Assembly: GCF_046097105.1 (NCBI RefSeq)
Contig: NZ_CP175562.1
Coordinates: forward strand, 1,612,001 to 1,676,000
Source: Natroniella sp046097105
Lineage (GTDB): Bacteria; Bacillota; Halanaerobiia; Halobacteroidales; Halobacteroidaceae
Length of the DNA: 64,000 bases
Reading direction: 5' to 3'
This document shows, one piece after another, positions 27,253 to 34,939 of this stretch. The notes beneath the pieces were generated by a model. That model had not been told where the DNA came from, did not search any database, and saw only the letters and a list, made by a program, of their open reading frames with translations. The position numbers and the translations under genes are program-made. Every line of letters starts with the position of its first letter. Within the stretch, counting starts at the first letter, position 1.

Positions 27253-27686
27253 ATATCATCTTTTTCTTGATTTTCTTCCGCTTTTTCATCTAACTCAATA
27301 TCAACACTATGATCCTGATTAACCTTTAACCTCTTAAGCTTAACATCACTCACACCAAAGAGAGCAAACAAAATCTCTTGCACAGCCATAGGCCTCATAT
27401 CCTCAACATCTTCCTCAGTAAAATCAGACATATCAGGAACCTTAAATCTCTGGCACAACTCAGCAACTACATCAGACCCCATCTTCTTTAAATCCTCTAT
27501 CTCCTCTTTATACTGCTCTATTGTTCCATAAGTAAGCGGTACAACCTTTACCTTGCCATACTTAGTTGTAGTCATTTCAGGTAACAGGTTCCCCTCTTCA
27601 TCACGAGGAACTTTAAAAGCTGATATATCTGCAAACTCCTCTTCTTGCTGCACCTTGTCATTTTGCTTTTGTTCTTCCTTAGCCAA
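27243..27686 (-). CDS. Tail assembly chaperone G-like protein
   Basis: 147 acidic residues (AKEEQKQNDKVQQEEEFADISAFKVP..., VKVVPLTYGTIEQYKEEI), between the tail tube and tape measure genes as expected for gpG. Its last codons ATA AAA AAC TAA contain the canonical slippery heptamer A-AAA-AAC directly before the stop. Termination gives G; slippage gives the GT fusion. The ratio sets tape-measure assembly. Confidence 0.85.
   Translation of the reverse strand: MAKEEQKQNDKVQQEEEFADISAFKVPRDEEGNLLPEMTTTKYGKVKVVPLTYGTIEQYKEEIEDLKKMGSDVVAELCQRFKVPDMSDFTEEDVEDMRPMAVQEILFALFGVSDVKLKRLKVNQDHSVDIELDEKAEENQEKDDIKN
27246..27252 (-). promoter_or_regulatory. Programmed -1 ribosomal frameshift site A AAA AAC
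   Basis: On the minus strand the zero-frame codons are AAA AAC followed by TAA, with an A before them. Slippage by -1 continues into the CTA ATT AAC CAG frame that is open to 27007. The shifted frame and gene position match the conserved lambda G/GT arrangement. Confidence 0.85.
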
Positions 27687-27699
27687 TTAAACCACTCCC

Positions 27700-28890
27700 T
27701 TAATTTCTTTTTTCAATCTCTAAACCTTCACCACTAAAGTTATTATCCAAACTCATAACAGCTTGCCCTTCCTCTATATCTCGACTTGGCCCGTCAACTA
27801 GGACTGCTTTCTTAATTTTTACAATCGTACTGGTTAACTTCCAAGTAATATCTTTAGCAACCGTCTGTAAATGCTCCAAAATACGATCGTGACTTGCAGC
27901 TTCACCATATACAGTAGCAGATAGTTGAGTCTCCCTGTTAGTCTCATTGATTCTCCACTTTTTGCTATTATGTCGAGGAGTAGTATCCAAGTTATTAGCA
28001 ACTGATAAAGAGACGGAGCTGATATCAAAGGCAAACTCTTCCTCATTTCTTTCGATTTCATCCCCTAAGAAGTATTCATAATCGGTTCCAAGCTCCTCTG
28101 CATGACTACCCACACCTAATGGTGGCACTCCTAAATCACCCTCAACCCCATCATAAGTCTCCTTACCATTGATAGTCATTAAGAGATTACCGTCACTATC
28201 CTCAATAGTTAAATCACCTTGGCACTCTTGACTTAGATAAGAAACATCAATACTTTCAAATTCAGAAGTTGTTGTTACTTCTGTTTCTCCATTAATCTCA
28301 ATTGTCTCTGATGTATTTGCTCCTTCATCCTCAATCGTTAATTCTTGGCCAACATCTTCCTGATTGTTGGACTTAATAGTTAATAGAGTAGCCCCAGCAG
28401 GCTGATCAATCTTATAAGGTCTAACCTTTTCAAACTGATAATTCAAGGTTATTGGAATCGGTTGACTACTATCTGGCTCACCTTCAATCGATACATCACC
28501 AATCTTTCCACCTGTACCAACTGTATAAGTATGAAAACCTGCTCCGGCAGCTCCTCCTTTATGATGCTTCTCTCGATCGACTAAGGTATGAGAATTAGGT
28601 AGCTCATTATCCTCATCACGGGCCAACCCATCGTAAGCAGGATCATCTACTAAAAATCTCTGTAAATCATAAGTTAGGTCAACATTATGTGTCTCAACAC
28701 TAGCATGATGCCCCTTAGGATCAGGATTACCAATCCCTCGTTGTGGTTCTATATTGGCATCAGGATTCCAGTTAATCTGCCTGACATTATCAGAAAATAA
28801 TCCCCAATCAGGATCGACAGGGGTAACTCCCATCTCATCCTCTCTTACAAACTCAATCCTATGCTTTCTCAATCCACCCTCTTGTGGCAT
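27700..28890 (-). CDS. Major tail tube protein, with an inserted domain
   Basis: 396 residues. The N and C parts (RIEFVREDEMGVTPVDPDWGLFSDNVRQINW; SSVSLSVANNLDTTPRHNSKKW...) fit a tail tube fold. It is longer than usual tubes, and residues about 170-255 (LLTIKSNNQEDVGQELTIEDEG..., VTTTSEFESIDVSYLSQ) look like an inserted beta domain, perhaps an Ig-like decoration. Very acidic, as expected in a halophile. Confidence 0.8.
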   Translation of the reverse strand: MPQEGGLRKHRIEFVREDEMGVTPVDPDWGLFSDNVRQINWNPDANIEPQRGIGNPDPKGHHASVETHNVDLTYDLQRFLVDDPAYDGLARDEDNELPNSHTLVDREKHHKGGAAGAGFHTYTVGTGGKIGDVSIEGEPDSSQPIPITLNYQFEKVRPYKIDQPAGATLLTIKSNNQEDVGQELTIEDEGANTSETIEINGETEVTTTSEFESIDVSYLSQECQGDLTIEDSDGNLLMTINGKETYDGVEGDLGVPPLGVGSHAEELGTDYEYFLGDEIERNEEEFAFDISSVSLSVANNLDTTPRHNSKKWRINETNRETQLSATVYGEAASHDRILEHLQTVAKDITWKLTSTIVKIKKAVLVDGPSRDIEEGQAVMSLDNNFSGEGLEIEKRN

Positions 28891-29081
28891 TAATCATCAC
28901 CCTCCTTCTTATCTTTCGGGCCAACTTCCTTAACAACTATACTCTCAAATCTCTCAACCAACTCTTTACCTACTTCCTCAGGAACCTGAGCAGTACCATT
29001 AGCACTAAAGAATATTGGCCCATCTGTTAATCCTTTAACCTTCAACTTCTTAGTCTGTTTATTTTTATTCTCAATCCACAT
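28890..29081 (-). CDS. Small prophage protein between tail tube and connector genes
   Basis: 63 residues starting MWIENKNKQTKKLKVKG, overlapping the next gene by one base. No recognisable family; position suggests a head-tail or tail accessory protein. Confidence 0.6.
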   Translation of the reverse strand: MWIENKNKQTKKLKVKGLTDGPIFFSANGTAQVPEEVGKELVERFESIVVKEVGPKDKKEGDD

Positions 29082-29092
29082 CTAACCCCTCC

Positions 29093-29548
29093 CTAACGTC
29101 TTGTATACCTATTGTAAGCAACTATATTCAAATATCTATAAATCTTTGGAGAGATATCCGTTTGATCTAAACTGACTTTTCTCTGATAGCCAATCAACTC
29201 CAACTCCTCAAGCTTGTCATAATTATCATCAATTATCCTTTCAATCTCCTTGCTCATTACAAAGACCAAGCTTTTAGGATCATTATGACAGTTACGATTA
29301 GCCCAGGTATTGACATCAAGCGTTCCATCGAATCTCTTCGTTGGCCCGCCTTGAGAAGTTATCCCGTGATAGTCTCCATTTTCATCATCACCAGTTACAG
29401 TCACCTGGGCCAACTTTAATCCTTGCTCATACCAGCCAGTAGAGAATTTAGGAGTAACCCCTAGGGTATTCTCTAGCTTCCATTCTTTTTCTAGCAATGA
29501 TTTAATCACCAACTTAGGGTCAGTCAGAGCTATTTGATTACTCATCAT
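29093..29548 (-). CDS. Tail completion/terminator-type protein
   Basis: 151 residues with ITSQGGPTKRFDGTLDVNTWANRNC and a C-terminal SPKIYRYLNIVAYNRY. It lies between the head closure gene and the tail tube gene, where the tail terminator is normally found. The start ATG-ATG overlaps the upstream stop. Confidence 0.6.
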   Translation of the reverse strand: MMSNQIALTDPKLVIKSLLEKEWKLENTLGVTPKFSTGWYEQGLKLAQVTVTGDDENGDYHGITSQGGPTKRFDGTLDVNTWANRNCHNDPKSLVFVMSKEIERIIDDNYDKLEELELIGYQRKVSLDQTDISPKIYRYLNIVAYNRYTRR

Positions 29549-29883
29549 CTCACCCTTTCACAGCTTAACTTTTGAAACCCATCACCAACAGGATTGGTCG
29601 TTACTATCCGGAACTGTTGGCCCTTGTACTCCAGTCTTTCATCCAACTGATCATCAATCTCTTTATTCCCATCAATCATAATCTCAACTGCTACCTGCTT
29701 GACCTTGCCTGCTGCAGTCTCAATCTCTCTTGGATTACTCCTGAAACGTAAAAAACCCCGAATTGTCTCGGGGTCTTCCTCATAAATAGGATCGCCATGA
29801 TTATTTTCGCCAACCTTTTTCTTACGATAATAAGTCAACTTCTTACCATGCCTCTTTAAATCAGCTTCTAGATTATTACTCAT
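29545..29883 (-). CDS. Head closure / head-tail adaptor protein
   Basis: 112 residues from ATG 29883 (MSNNLEADL), with GAAGG eight bases upstream. LTYYRKKKVGENNHGDPIYEE and LEYKGQQFRIVTTNPVGDGF match the SPP1 gp16-like head-tail adaptor pattern. A strong terminator-like hairpin lies inside the coding sequence at 29756-29773. Confidence 0.7.
   Translation of the reverse strand: MSNNLEADLKRHGKKLTYYRKKKVGENNHGDPIYEEDPETIRGFLRFRSNPREIETAAGKVKQVAVEIMIDGNKEIDDQLDERLEYKGQQFRIVTTNPVGDGFQKLSCERVR
29756..29773 (-). terminator. Terminator-shaped hairpin inside a late gene
   Basis: On the minus strand CCCCGA-GACAAT-TCGGGG is followed by six T within the head closure gene. It would reduce transcription into the tail genes if active. 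Confidence 0.5.
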
Positions 29884-29888
29884 CAATT

Positions 29889-30233
29889 TCACCTTCTAAT
29901 TCTTTCAGCTTCAATGCTCGCTTTAAGATTGCCAGTATCCACAGGACAGTATTTCTTGGCTAATCTTTCAATCCTTAAAGCTACCTTCTTAATCAGATCA
30001 TTAATTCCATCAGCTTCTCTTTCTAATCTAGGTAGCTCTTTTAAGACTTCTTTAGCTGCCCTCCTCATATAAGATTGGGCTTCCATATTCTCAGCCCCGT
30101 ACTCAACGTACACAGCATATGAACTTCCAGTCCCCACCACCCAACCATCAACATCTTTGACACTACCAATCGCCCTATTAAGATCATTAATAATTCCATC
30201 TATCCCCTCTAATCCTTTAAAGCTAAAACTCAT
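29889..30233 (-). CDS. HK97 gp10-type head-tail protein
   Basis: 114 residues. VGTGSSYAVYVEYGAENMEAQSYMRRAAKEV and the C-terminal AKKYCPVDTGNLKASIEAERI carry the classic HK97 gp10 elements (YA.YVE.G, PxDTGNLK.SI), although in an unusual order with PVDTG at the end. It acts in head-tail joining. Confidence 0.8.
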   Translation of the reverse strand: MSFSFKGLEGIDGIINDLNRAIGSVKDVDGWVVGTGSSYAVYVEYGAENMEAQSYMRRAAKEVLKELPRLEREADGINDLIKKVALRIERLAKKYCPVDTGNLKASIEAERIRR

Positions 30234-30586
30234 AGAGCTGTAAACATTCCTTTCTTGGCCCCTAGTTTAGCCAAAATACCGGTATGATCCAACACTTTAG
30301 CAGTCTGACCATACATACTGCCATCAAGCCCTTTATCCATCATTGGCCCTTCATACTTATATTGATTCTCCATGATCCTTTTTTCCTTAACCCGTGGTGC
30401 AGCTACCGAAGCAAAGTGAGCTGCCAGCCACTTCTCAATCTCCTCCAACTCTTCTTCACTCAAGCCTTTATCGATTAAATGTTTATTGACCTGAATATTA
30501 GCAGTCTTAATAAAGGCATCGAGTTTATTCTCATCCATCTTAAACTCAGCAATCTCTAACACTTCCCCAGGGCCAACCCTAGCCAT
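30230..30586 (-). CDS. Head-tail connector-type protein
   Basis: 118 residues. DENKLDAFIKTANIQVNKHL and LEEIEKWLAAHFASVAAPRVKEKRI resemble the helical connector family (DUF4054/gp6-like), followed by GMYGQTAKVLDHTGILAKLG-like text. Overlaps its neighbours by 1-4 bases. Confidence 0.65.
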   Translation of the reverse strand: MARVGPGEVLEIAEFKMDENKLDAFIKTANIQVNKHLIDKGLSEEELEEIEKWLAAHFASVAAPRVKEKRIMENQYKYEGPMMDKGLDGSMYGQTAKVLDHTGILAKLGAKKGMFTAL

Positions 30587-30909
30587 TACTGGTCACCTTC
30601 TTTTTTAAGCTCCACCAATGCTTCAAGTGCCTTTTGTTGACCCTGTACATTCTCACCATTAGGCAACTCATACCAACCACTCTTTTTCTGCTTCAACTCC
30701 TCCATCAATCCTTCAATCTCACCTTGTGATAGATCATCTAAAGAAAAGTTAGAACCATACTTAGATTGTTGCCCCTTAGCTGGTCTAAACTTATCCTTAA
30801 AACTCTGATATTGACTTTCAGTCAACTCAACAATATCACCCTTAGTTAATTCGGTACGCCCTCCATCACTAGGGATAGAGTGCGTACCTTTGATTAATTC
30901 ATATCTCAA
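30586..30909 (-). CDS. Hypothetical prophage head-region protein
   Basis: 107 residues: a short beta start (RYELIKGTHSIPSDGGRTELTKGDIVELTESQYQSF) that looks like the small N-terminal fold of DUF7302-type phage proteins, then an acidic helical tail. Between the capsid and connector genes; function unknown. Confidence 0.6.
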   Translation of the reverse strand: MRYELIKGTHSIPSDGGRTELTKGDIVELTESQYQSFKDKFRPAKGQQSKYGSNFSLDDLSQGEIEGLMEELKQKKSGWYELPNGENVQGQQKALEALVELKKEGDQ

Positions 30910-30934
30910 CCTACTCCCTCCAATCTAATTACTT

Positions 30935-31903
30935 TTAGCTATAATGAACAATTCCTGTTACTTCATTCTTATTTCTCTTAACCCGTGGAGCCATAGCAGC
31001 CATCACCTTATACTGCATCTCCATTCCACCATAACTCTCCCATTCAACAGTCTGTACATCTTCACCAATTGATAAGTCAACAACATTAGATGTCATCTGA
31101 ACTAATACTACATCATCTTTAGGAGTACCAGGAGAATTTTTAATCTCTTCTAGCCCAGGTAAGTTTGTAATTCGATCTAAAGCAGTCTGATCTGATCCAT
31201 CAACATAATTAAATAACTTATCATATCTGTTGGCCCCTAAATAGAGATAAAACGGGCCAATAAAGCCTTTGTTGATTAGCTTAAAGATCATCTCTTTAAT
31301 ATCTTTATAGATAACATCTGCTCCAGTAGTCCAGTCCGATAAACTTCCAGTAAATCTACCAGGTACATTACAATAACCATAAATCTTGGCCCCATCTACT
31401 GAGACATCTGCCCCTTTAAAGATCATCTTCTCCATAGCAGTATTGACCACTCTTGTTGACTCATCAGCTTCAGTAGTATCTAAATTTCTTCCATTCTGCC
31501 TAGCAGCTAATAGCCTTCTAATATTAATCCTGAAGTTAGAGTGAAGCACAGGGATTGGAACACCAACCTCATCATAATCTGTATGTTCTTCTTGGCCACC
31601 ACTTGTCCCAGACATATCAATCTGAGCCTCTTCCTTCTCTCCTCTACGTGGATAACCATCCATCGTAGTTCCTAAACCACCGTTATCCCGATCCAGTCCA
31701 TTCTCAATCAAATCATTAACAGCAACTAAATTCTTATAACTGATAGTCACCACTCGACTATCAATCTGCTTCCATTCATCCTTCTTTAAAATACTATTTG
31801 TCCGCAGTGAGTTCAAACGTAACCCACTATTGATTAAAGTTAAAATCTTATTATTTGCCATCCCTAAACTTTTAGGGCTCGAAACTTGTGCAACTTTTGT
31901 CAT
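30935..31903 (-). CDS. Major capsid protein, encapsulin-like HK97 fold
   Basis: 322 residues. GLRLNSLRTNSILKKDEWKQID, DYDEVGVPIPVLHSNFRINIRRLLAAR, VDGAKIYGYCNVPGRF and the terminal LSIGEDVQTVEWESYGG... resemble the bacteriocin/encapsulin shell family and its phage capsid relatives more than classic HK97 gp5. Gene order (protease, decoration, capsid, connectors) supports a capsid role. No encapsulated cargo enzyme is adjacent. Confidence 0.75.
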   Translation of the reverse strand: MTKVAQVSSPKSLGMANNKILTLINSGLRLNSLRTNSILKKDEWKQIDSRVVTISYKNLVAVNDLIENGLDRDNGGLGTTMDGYPRRGEKEEAQIDMSGTSGGQEEHTDYDEVGVPIPVLHSNFRINIRRLLAARQNGRNLDTTEADESTRVVNTAMEKMIFKGADVSVDGAKIYGYCNVPGRFTGSLSDWTTGADVIYKDIKEMIFKLINKGFIGPFYLYLGANRYDKLFNYVDGSDQTALDRITNLPGLEEIKNSPGTPKDDVVLVQMTSNVVDLSIGEDVQTVEWESYGGMEMQYKVMAAMAPRVKRNKNEVTGIVHYS

Positions 31904-32317
31904 TTATAACACCTCCACGTCTATTCTGACAGCCTCTTCACCTGTCGAGTTATTAATCTCTTCTAAAGCCTGGGCCAACACTTCTCCACTTTCAGTTTTG
32001 GCCCTTAGCGAACCATCACCAGCACTCTCTAAAAAATCACCTTTCTCAACACTCTCTCCTGGTGCTAAAAAGGTATGAACTTCATCACCTTTCCTAAAGT
32101 AACGGAACTTAATCCGTTCACCTTCTTCAATATCCTGGTCAATACCTCGACCAACAAAATCAGCTTCCACTGCAAAAGTACTAGCAGCTAAACCACCAGC
32201 TTGATTATGTTTGACTACATTCTCTCGATCTGCTCCATCTACCAACTGCCCTGGAGTAATCTTCTCTCCAGCAGTCCCCTCTTTATGAGGATTAGTATTT
32301 CTAGTTATTGCCTTCAT
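31904..32317 (-). CDS. Head decoration/stabilisation protein
   Basis: 137 acidic residues with GEKITPGQLVDG, FLAPGESVEKGDFLESAGDGSLRAKTESGEVLAQALE and a VRIDVEVL ending. This is the small beta-barrel pattern of DUF2190/gpD-like decoration proteins, and it sits directly before the capsid gene. Confidence 0.75.
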   Translation of the reverse strand: MKAITRNTNPHKEGTAGEKITPGQLVDGADRENVVKHNQAGGLAASTFAVEADFVGRGIDQDIEEGERIKFRYFRKGDEVHTFLAPGESVEKGDFLESAGDGSLRAKTESGEVLAQALEEINNSTGEEAVRIDVEVL

Positions 32318-33576
32318 TCGCTATCCTCCTCCTTCTTTCTATTTCTCAACAAGACCGGCTTAGGCTGACTAACTTCCTCTTCATTATTCTCTAAATCAGC
32401 ACCTAAGTTAATAGGACCACCTTGTCCAGCGTAATTTGAATTAGCTACCCGGGCCAACTTCTCTAGATAATCAACAGGTAACTCCTGAAGCTCTTCTTTC
32501 TCTCCTAAATCCTGTTCAGCATTAGTGATGATCTCAACCAACTCATCCTTCTTCTCCTGCTTATTGCTTTGAATATCACCCTCTAAACTCTCAACCTTTT
32601 CAGTCAATTGATTAACACTATTGACTACCTGCTGCAACATCTCATTATCAACATTCTCTAACCCAGCTTGCCCCTGATTATTCTGCTGTTGGCCCTGGCT
32701 AGAATTATTCGTTTGATTAGACTGTTGGCCCTGATCACAATCAAGCCCCTTAGCAATAGTAGCCAACTGTTTCACCTCCATCTCTGCTAACAAATCCTTA
32801 GAATTAGCAGTAAATCCTGACCCTTCACAATTAACAATCTGCTCAATTAACTTCTCTTTATCCATCTTTTCACCCCTCTTAAACATATTAATTACTTTAC
32901 TAAAACCCTTATTAATAGCTTCGATCACACTATTAGATTCAGACTGATTAGTCTTAATTCCACAACCATCTTCAACACTACAAGCTCCAGTATCATTCGG
33001 TAAAACAGCCAAATGATCCGGTAAGATATTTCTTTGAACACCATTATAGCTTTGGCCCTTAAATACTCCTTCAGCTCGCTCTACCAATCGATAATAACCA
33101 GTAGATACCTCAACAGCTTCTTCTCCTTCTTCAATAATGTCCAAAACTTCCTTAGCTTCTCCGCCAAACTGCTGGCACCTTTCAATATCAAGCCAAACTT
33201 CACCCTTCAACTCCTCTGCTTCAAAGTCAAAGCTGACATTATGGAAGCGACCAATATAATAATTCTCTCTGACATCAAGCCTGTTGGCTGCCACCTTCTG
33301 ACCCTCCTTAGTTGGATGATTAAGAGTCAAAGGTACACCTTCCCAACTCTGCCAACTGTAAGCCAATTCATCAAAAGGCAACTTCTCACCATTGAGCACC
33401 TTAGGCTTAACTGCAACTACTGGAGCCACTAAATACTCTCGATTTAAATAAGTCTCCCTTCTAGTCTTGTTAATAGTAATAGTAGCCTGATTGACAACCA
33501 ACTGATAATTGGGCTCGTTATTGACTACTAACTCTTGCTTATTGTTATGAGCAAAACCAGCAATCTTTCTAAACAC
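32314..33576 (-). CDS. Prohead protease (DUF2213) fused to scaffold
   Basis: 420 residues from GTG 33576, which has GGAGG seven bases upstream. About residues 1-200 are DUF2213: TRRETYLNREYLVAPVVAV, PLTLNHP, VEVSTGYY and RNILPDHLAVLPNDTGACSV. The rest is low complexity (Q/N-rich, QSNQTNNSSQGQQQNNQGQ) and coiled coil, typical of a scaffold cut away during maturation. Confidence 0.85.
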   Translation of the reverse strand: MFRKIAGFAHNNKQELVVNNEPNYQLVVNQATITINKTRRETYLNREYLVAPVVAVKPKVLNGEKLPFDELAYSWQSWEGVPLTLNHPTKEGQKVAANRLDVRENYYIGRFHNVSFDFEAEELKGEVWLDIERCQQFGGEAKEVLDIIEEGEEAVEVSTGYYRLVERAEGVFKGQSYNGVQRNILPDHLAVLPNDTGACSVEDGCGIKTNQSESNSVIEAINKGFSKVINMFKRGEKMDKEKLIEQIVNCEGSGFTANSKDLLAEMEVKQLATIAKGLDCDQGQQSNQTNNSSQGQQQNNQGQAGLENVDNEMLQQVVNSVNQLTEKVESLEGDIQSNKQEKKDELVEIITNAEQDLGEKEELQELPVDYLEKLARVANSNYAGQGGPINLGADLENNEEEVSQPKPVLLRNRKKEEDSE

Positions 33577-33604
33577 CTTCTCACCTCCCTTCAAAATATA
33601 AAAA

Positions 33605-33620
33605 ACACCCCTTCAGGTGT
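33605..33620 (-). terminator. Terminator after the head morphogenesis gene
   Basis: The minus strand reads ACACCTGAAGGGGTGT followed by TTTTTTAT, between the intein-bearing head gene and the protease gene. Confidence 0.7.
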
Positions 33621-33633
33621 TGAGTTATCTATA

Positions 33634-34923
33634 TTAAATTACAGGCAACCAAGCACAACGACAGTTACCCGACCAAACTGTTTTACCATTCCTTCTTACC
33701 AATAAAATATGCCACTTAGGCAACTCAACATCATACACCATTCCACTATAATCAACCCTTTTTATATTAAGATTATTGGAGTTAATTTTACTTTCACTAG
33801 TTAACAATGAAAAATCTTTTTGTTTAACCACTTCTTTCATTGACTTAATAATCATTCTCCCATTTTCTAAAATTGGTTGATTGTGATCCGGAGTTACCAT
33901 CAAATCTAGAGAATCACCAGTTAAGTGATACATTGGCCCTTCATATTGATAACTTATAAATTTATCATAAGGTAAATAGCCAACCTCTAAATCATCTGGG
34001 TTTCTGCTAAAAATCTTTTCATGCCCCTTTAACTCTTTAAATAATTTCCACCCTTCATCTGTAAAGACTTCTGTCTTAGAATCGAAACAATTAGGATGAA
34101 CAGGGATTATCCCCCTTGCTTCTTTAAGTGTAAATGTCCTACCACCAAGGCTCCGACAGAGATCACAAACTCTATCATCACCAGCATGACTAAACTCTAT
34201 CTCTGCTGCTACCTCTCCAATCCCATACTCCTCATATCTATTAAGAGTACTTTCAGCGTGAGATCTGATTATCTCTGTCCGGGCCAACGTCCTAGCCCGA
34301 GTAATCCCTATCTTAGAGACTCGATCATTAATATTTCTAGCTATCTCTCTAGGGTTTAGCCCTTGGCCCATACCTTCAGCTAAAACCCTACTGACCTGTT
34401 GATCTACTTCCTCAGTTATCCCTCTTAATTCCTGAAAGTTTCGAGTATATAGCAAACCTAACTTATCAGCATGGATTGGCTTAGCTAGAGTCAAACTCAA
34501 ATCATCATCTGGCACAGTTAAACCTAACTTCTTCATCTTACTATCAGCTTGTTTTAATCCCTTCTCATAAGCTGATTTAATATATATATTCTGCCACTCT
34601 TTTCTCTTAACTGCCTCCCTGCCATCCCGTTCCATTATTTCTAATACCCCTACATCTACTGCTTCATCCAACCAAGCCATAAAAGTTTCAACCTTCTCAG
34701 CATCATTTTCAAATTCAAAGTTTCTGGGAATAAAAATCTTTTCATTAGCAGCTTGGCCCTTAAGATGTAATGCATCATACTCAATCAATACTTTCCTGAT
34801 CGCCCCTTTGATTCTACGCCACCTTTTATACATTTCAGCACTATACTTCTGCCTTAAGACCTTACTGCGAGTAGGATCAGTCTTATTATATACCAGGGCC
34901 AAATTCCCACATATTCTACACAT
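33634..34923 (-). CDS. Phage head morphogenesis protein (SPP1 gp7-like) containing a mini-intein
   Basis: 429 residues. The host protein (residues 1-278 and 421-429) is a minor head protein: ITRARTLARTEIIRSHAESTLNRY, FSHAGDDRVCDLCRSLGG and the terminal HPNCRCAWLPVI. That last motif is split after HPN by a 142-residue intein (C279-N420), leaving CRCAWLPVI as the C-extein. The start has GGAGGGCCAACAACG before ATG. After splicing the protein would be about 287 residues. Confidence 0.88.
   Translation of the reverse strand: MCRICGNLALVYNKTDPTRSKVLRQKYSAEMYKRWRRIKGAIRKVLIEYDALHLKGQAANEKIFIPRNFEFENDAEKVETFMAWLDEAVDVGVLEIMERDGREAVKRKEWQNIYIKSAYEKGLKQADSKMKKLGLTVPDDDLSLTLAKPIHADKLGLLYTRNFQELRGITEEVDQQVSRVLAEGMGQGLNPREIARNINDRVSKIGITRARTLARTEIIRSHAESTLNRYEEYGIGEVAAEIEFSHAGDDRVCDLCRSLGGRTFTLKEARGIIPVHPNCFDSKTEVFTDEGWKLFKELKGHEKIFSRNPDDLEVGYLPYDKFISYQYEGPMYHLTGDSLDLMVTPDHNQPILENGRMIIKSMKEVVKQKDFSLLTSESKINSNNLNIKRVDYSGMVYDVELPKWHILLVRRNGKTVWSGNCRCAWLPVI
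33664..34089 (-). other. Mini-intein (Hint domain without endonuclease)
   Basis: Encodes residues 279-420 of the head protein. Block A begins CFDSKTEVFTDEGWKLF. Block B has VTPDH near 343-347 and block F is GMVYDVELPKWHILLV. Block G is VWSGN followed by Cys421. Length and the lack of LAGLIDADG or HNH motifs indicate a mini-intein. It splits the conserved Cys/His cluster of the host. Confidence 0.88.
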
Positions 34924-34939
34924 CGTTGTTGGCCCTCCT

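Noticed and set aside
30935..31903. A true encapsulin nanocompartment
   Set aside because: It sits in a complete head-gene order with protease, decoration and portal genes and has no cargo enzyme beside it, so a phage capsid is preferred.
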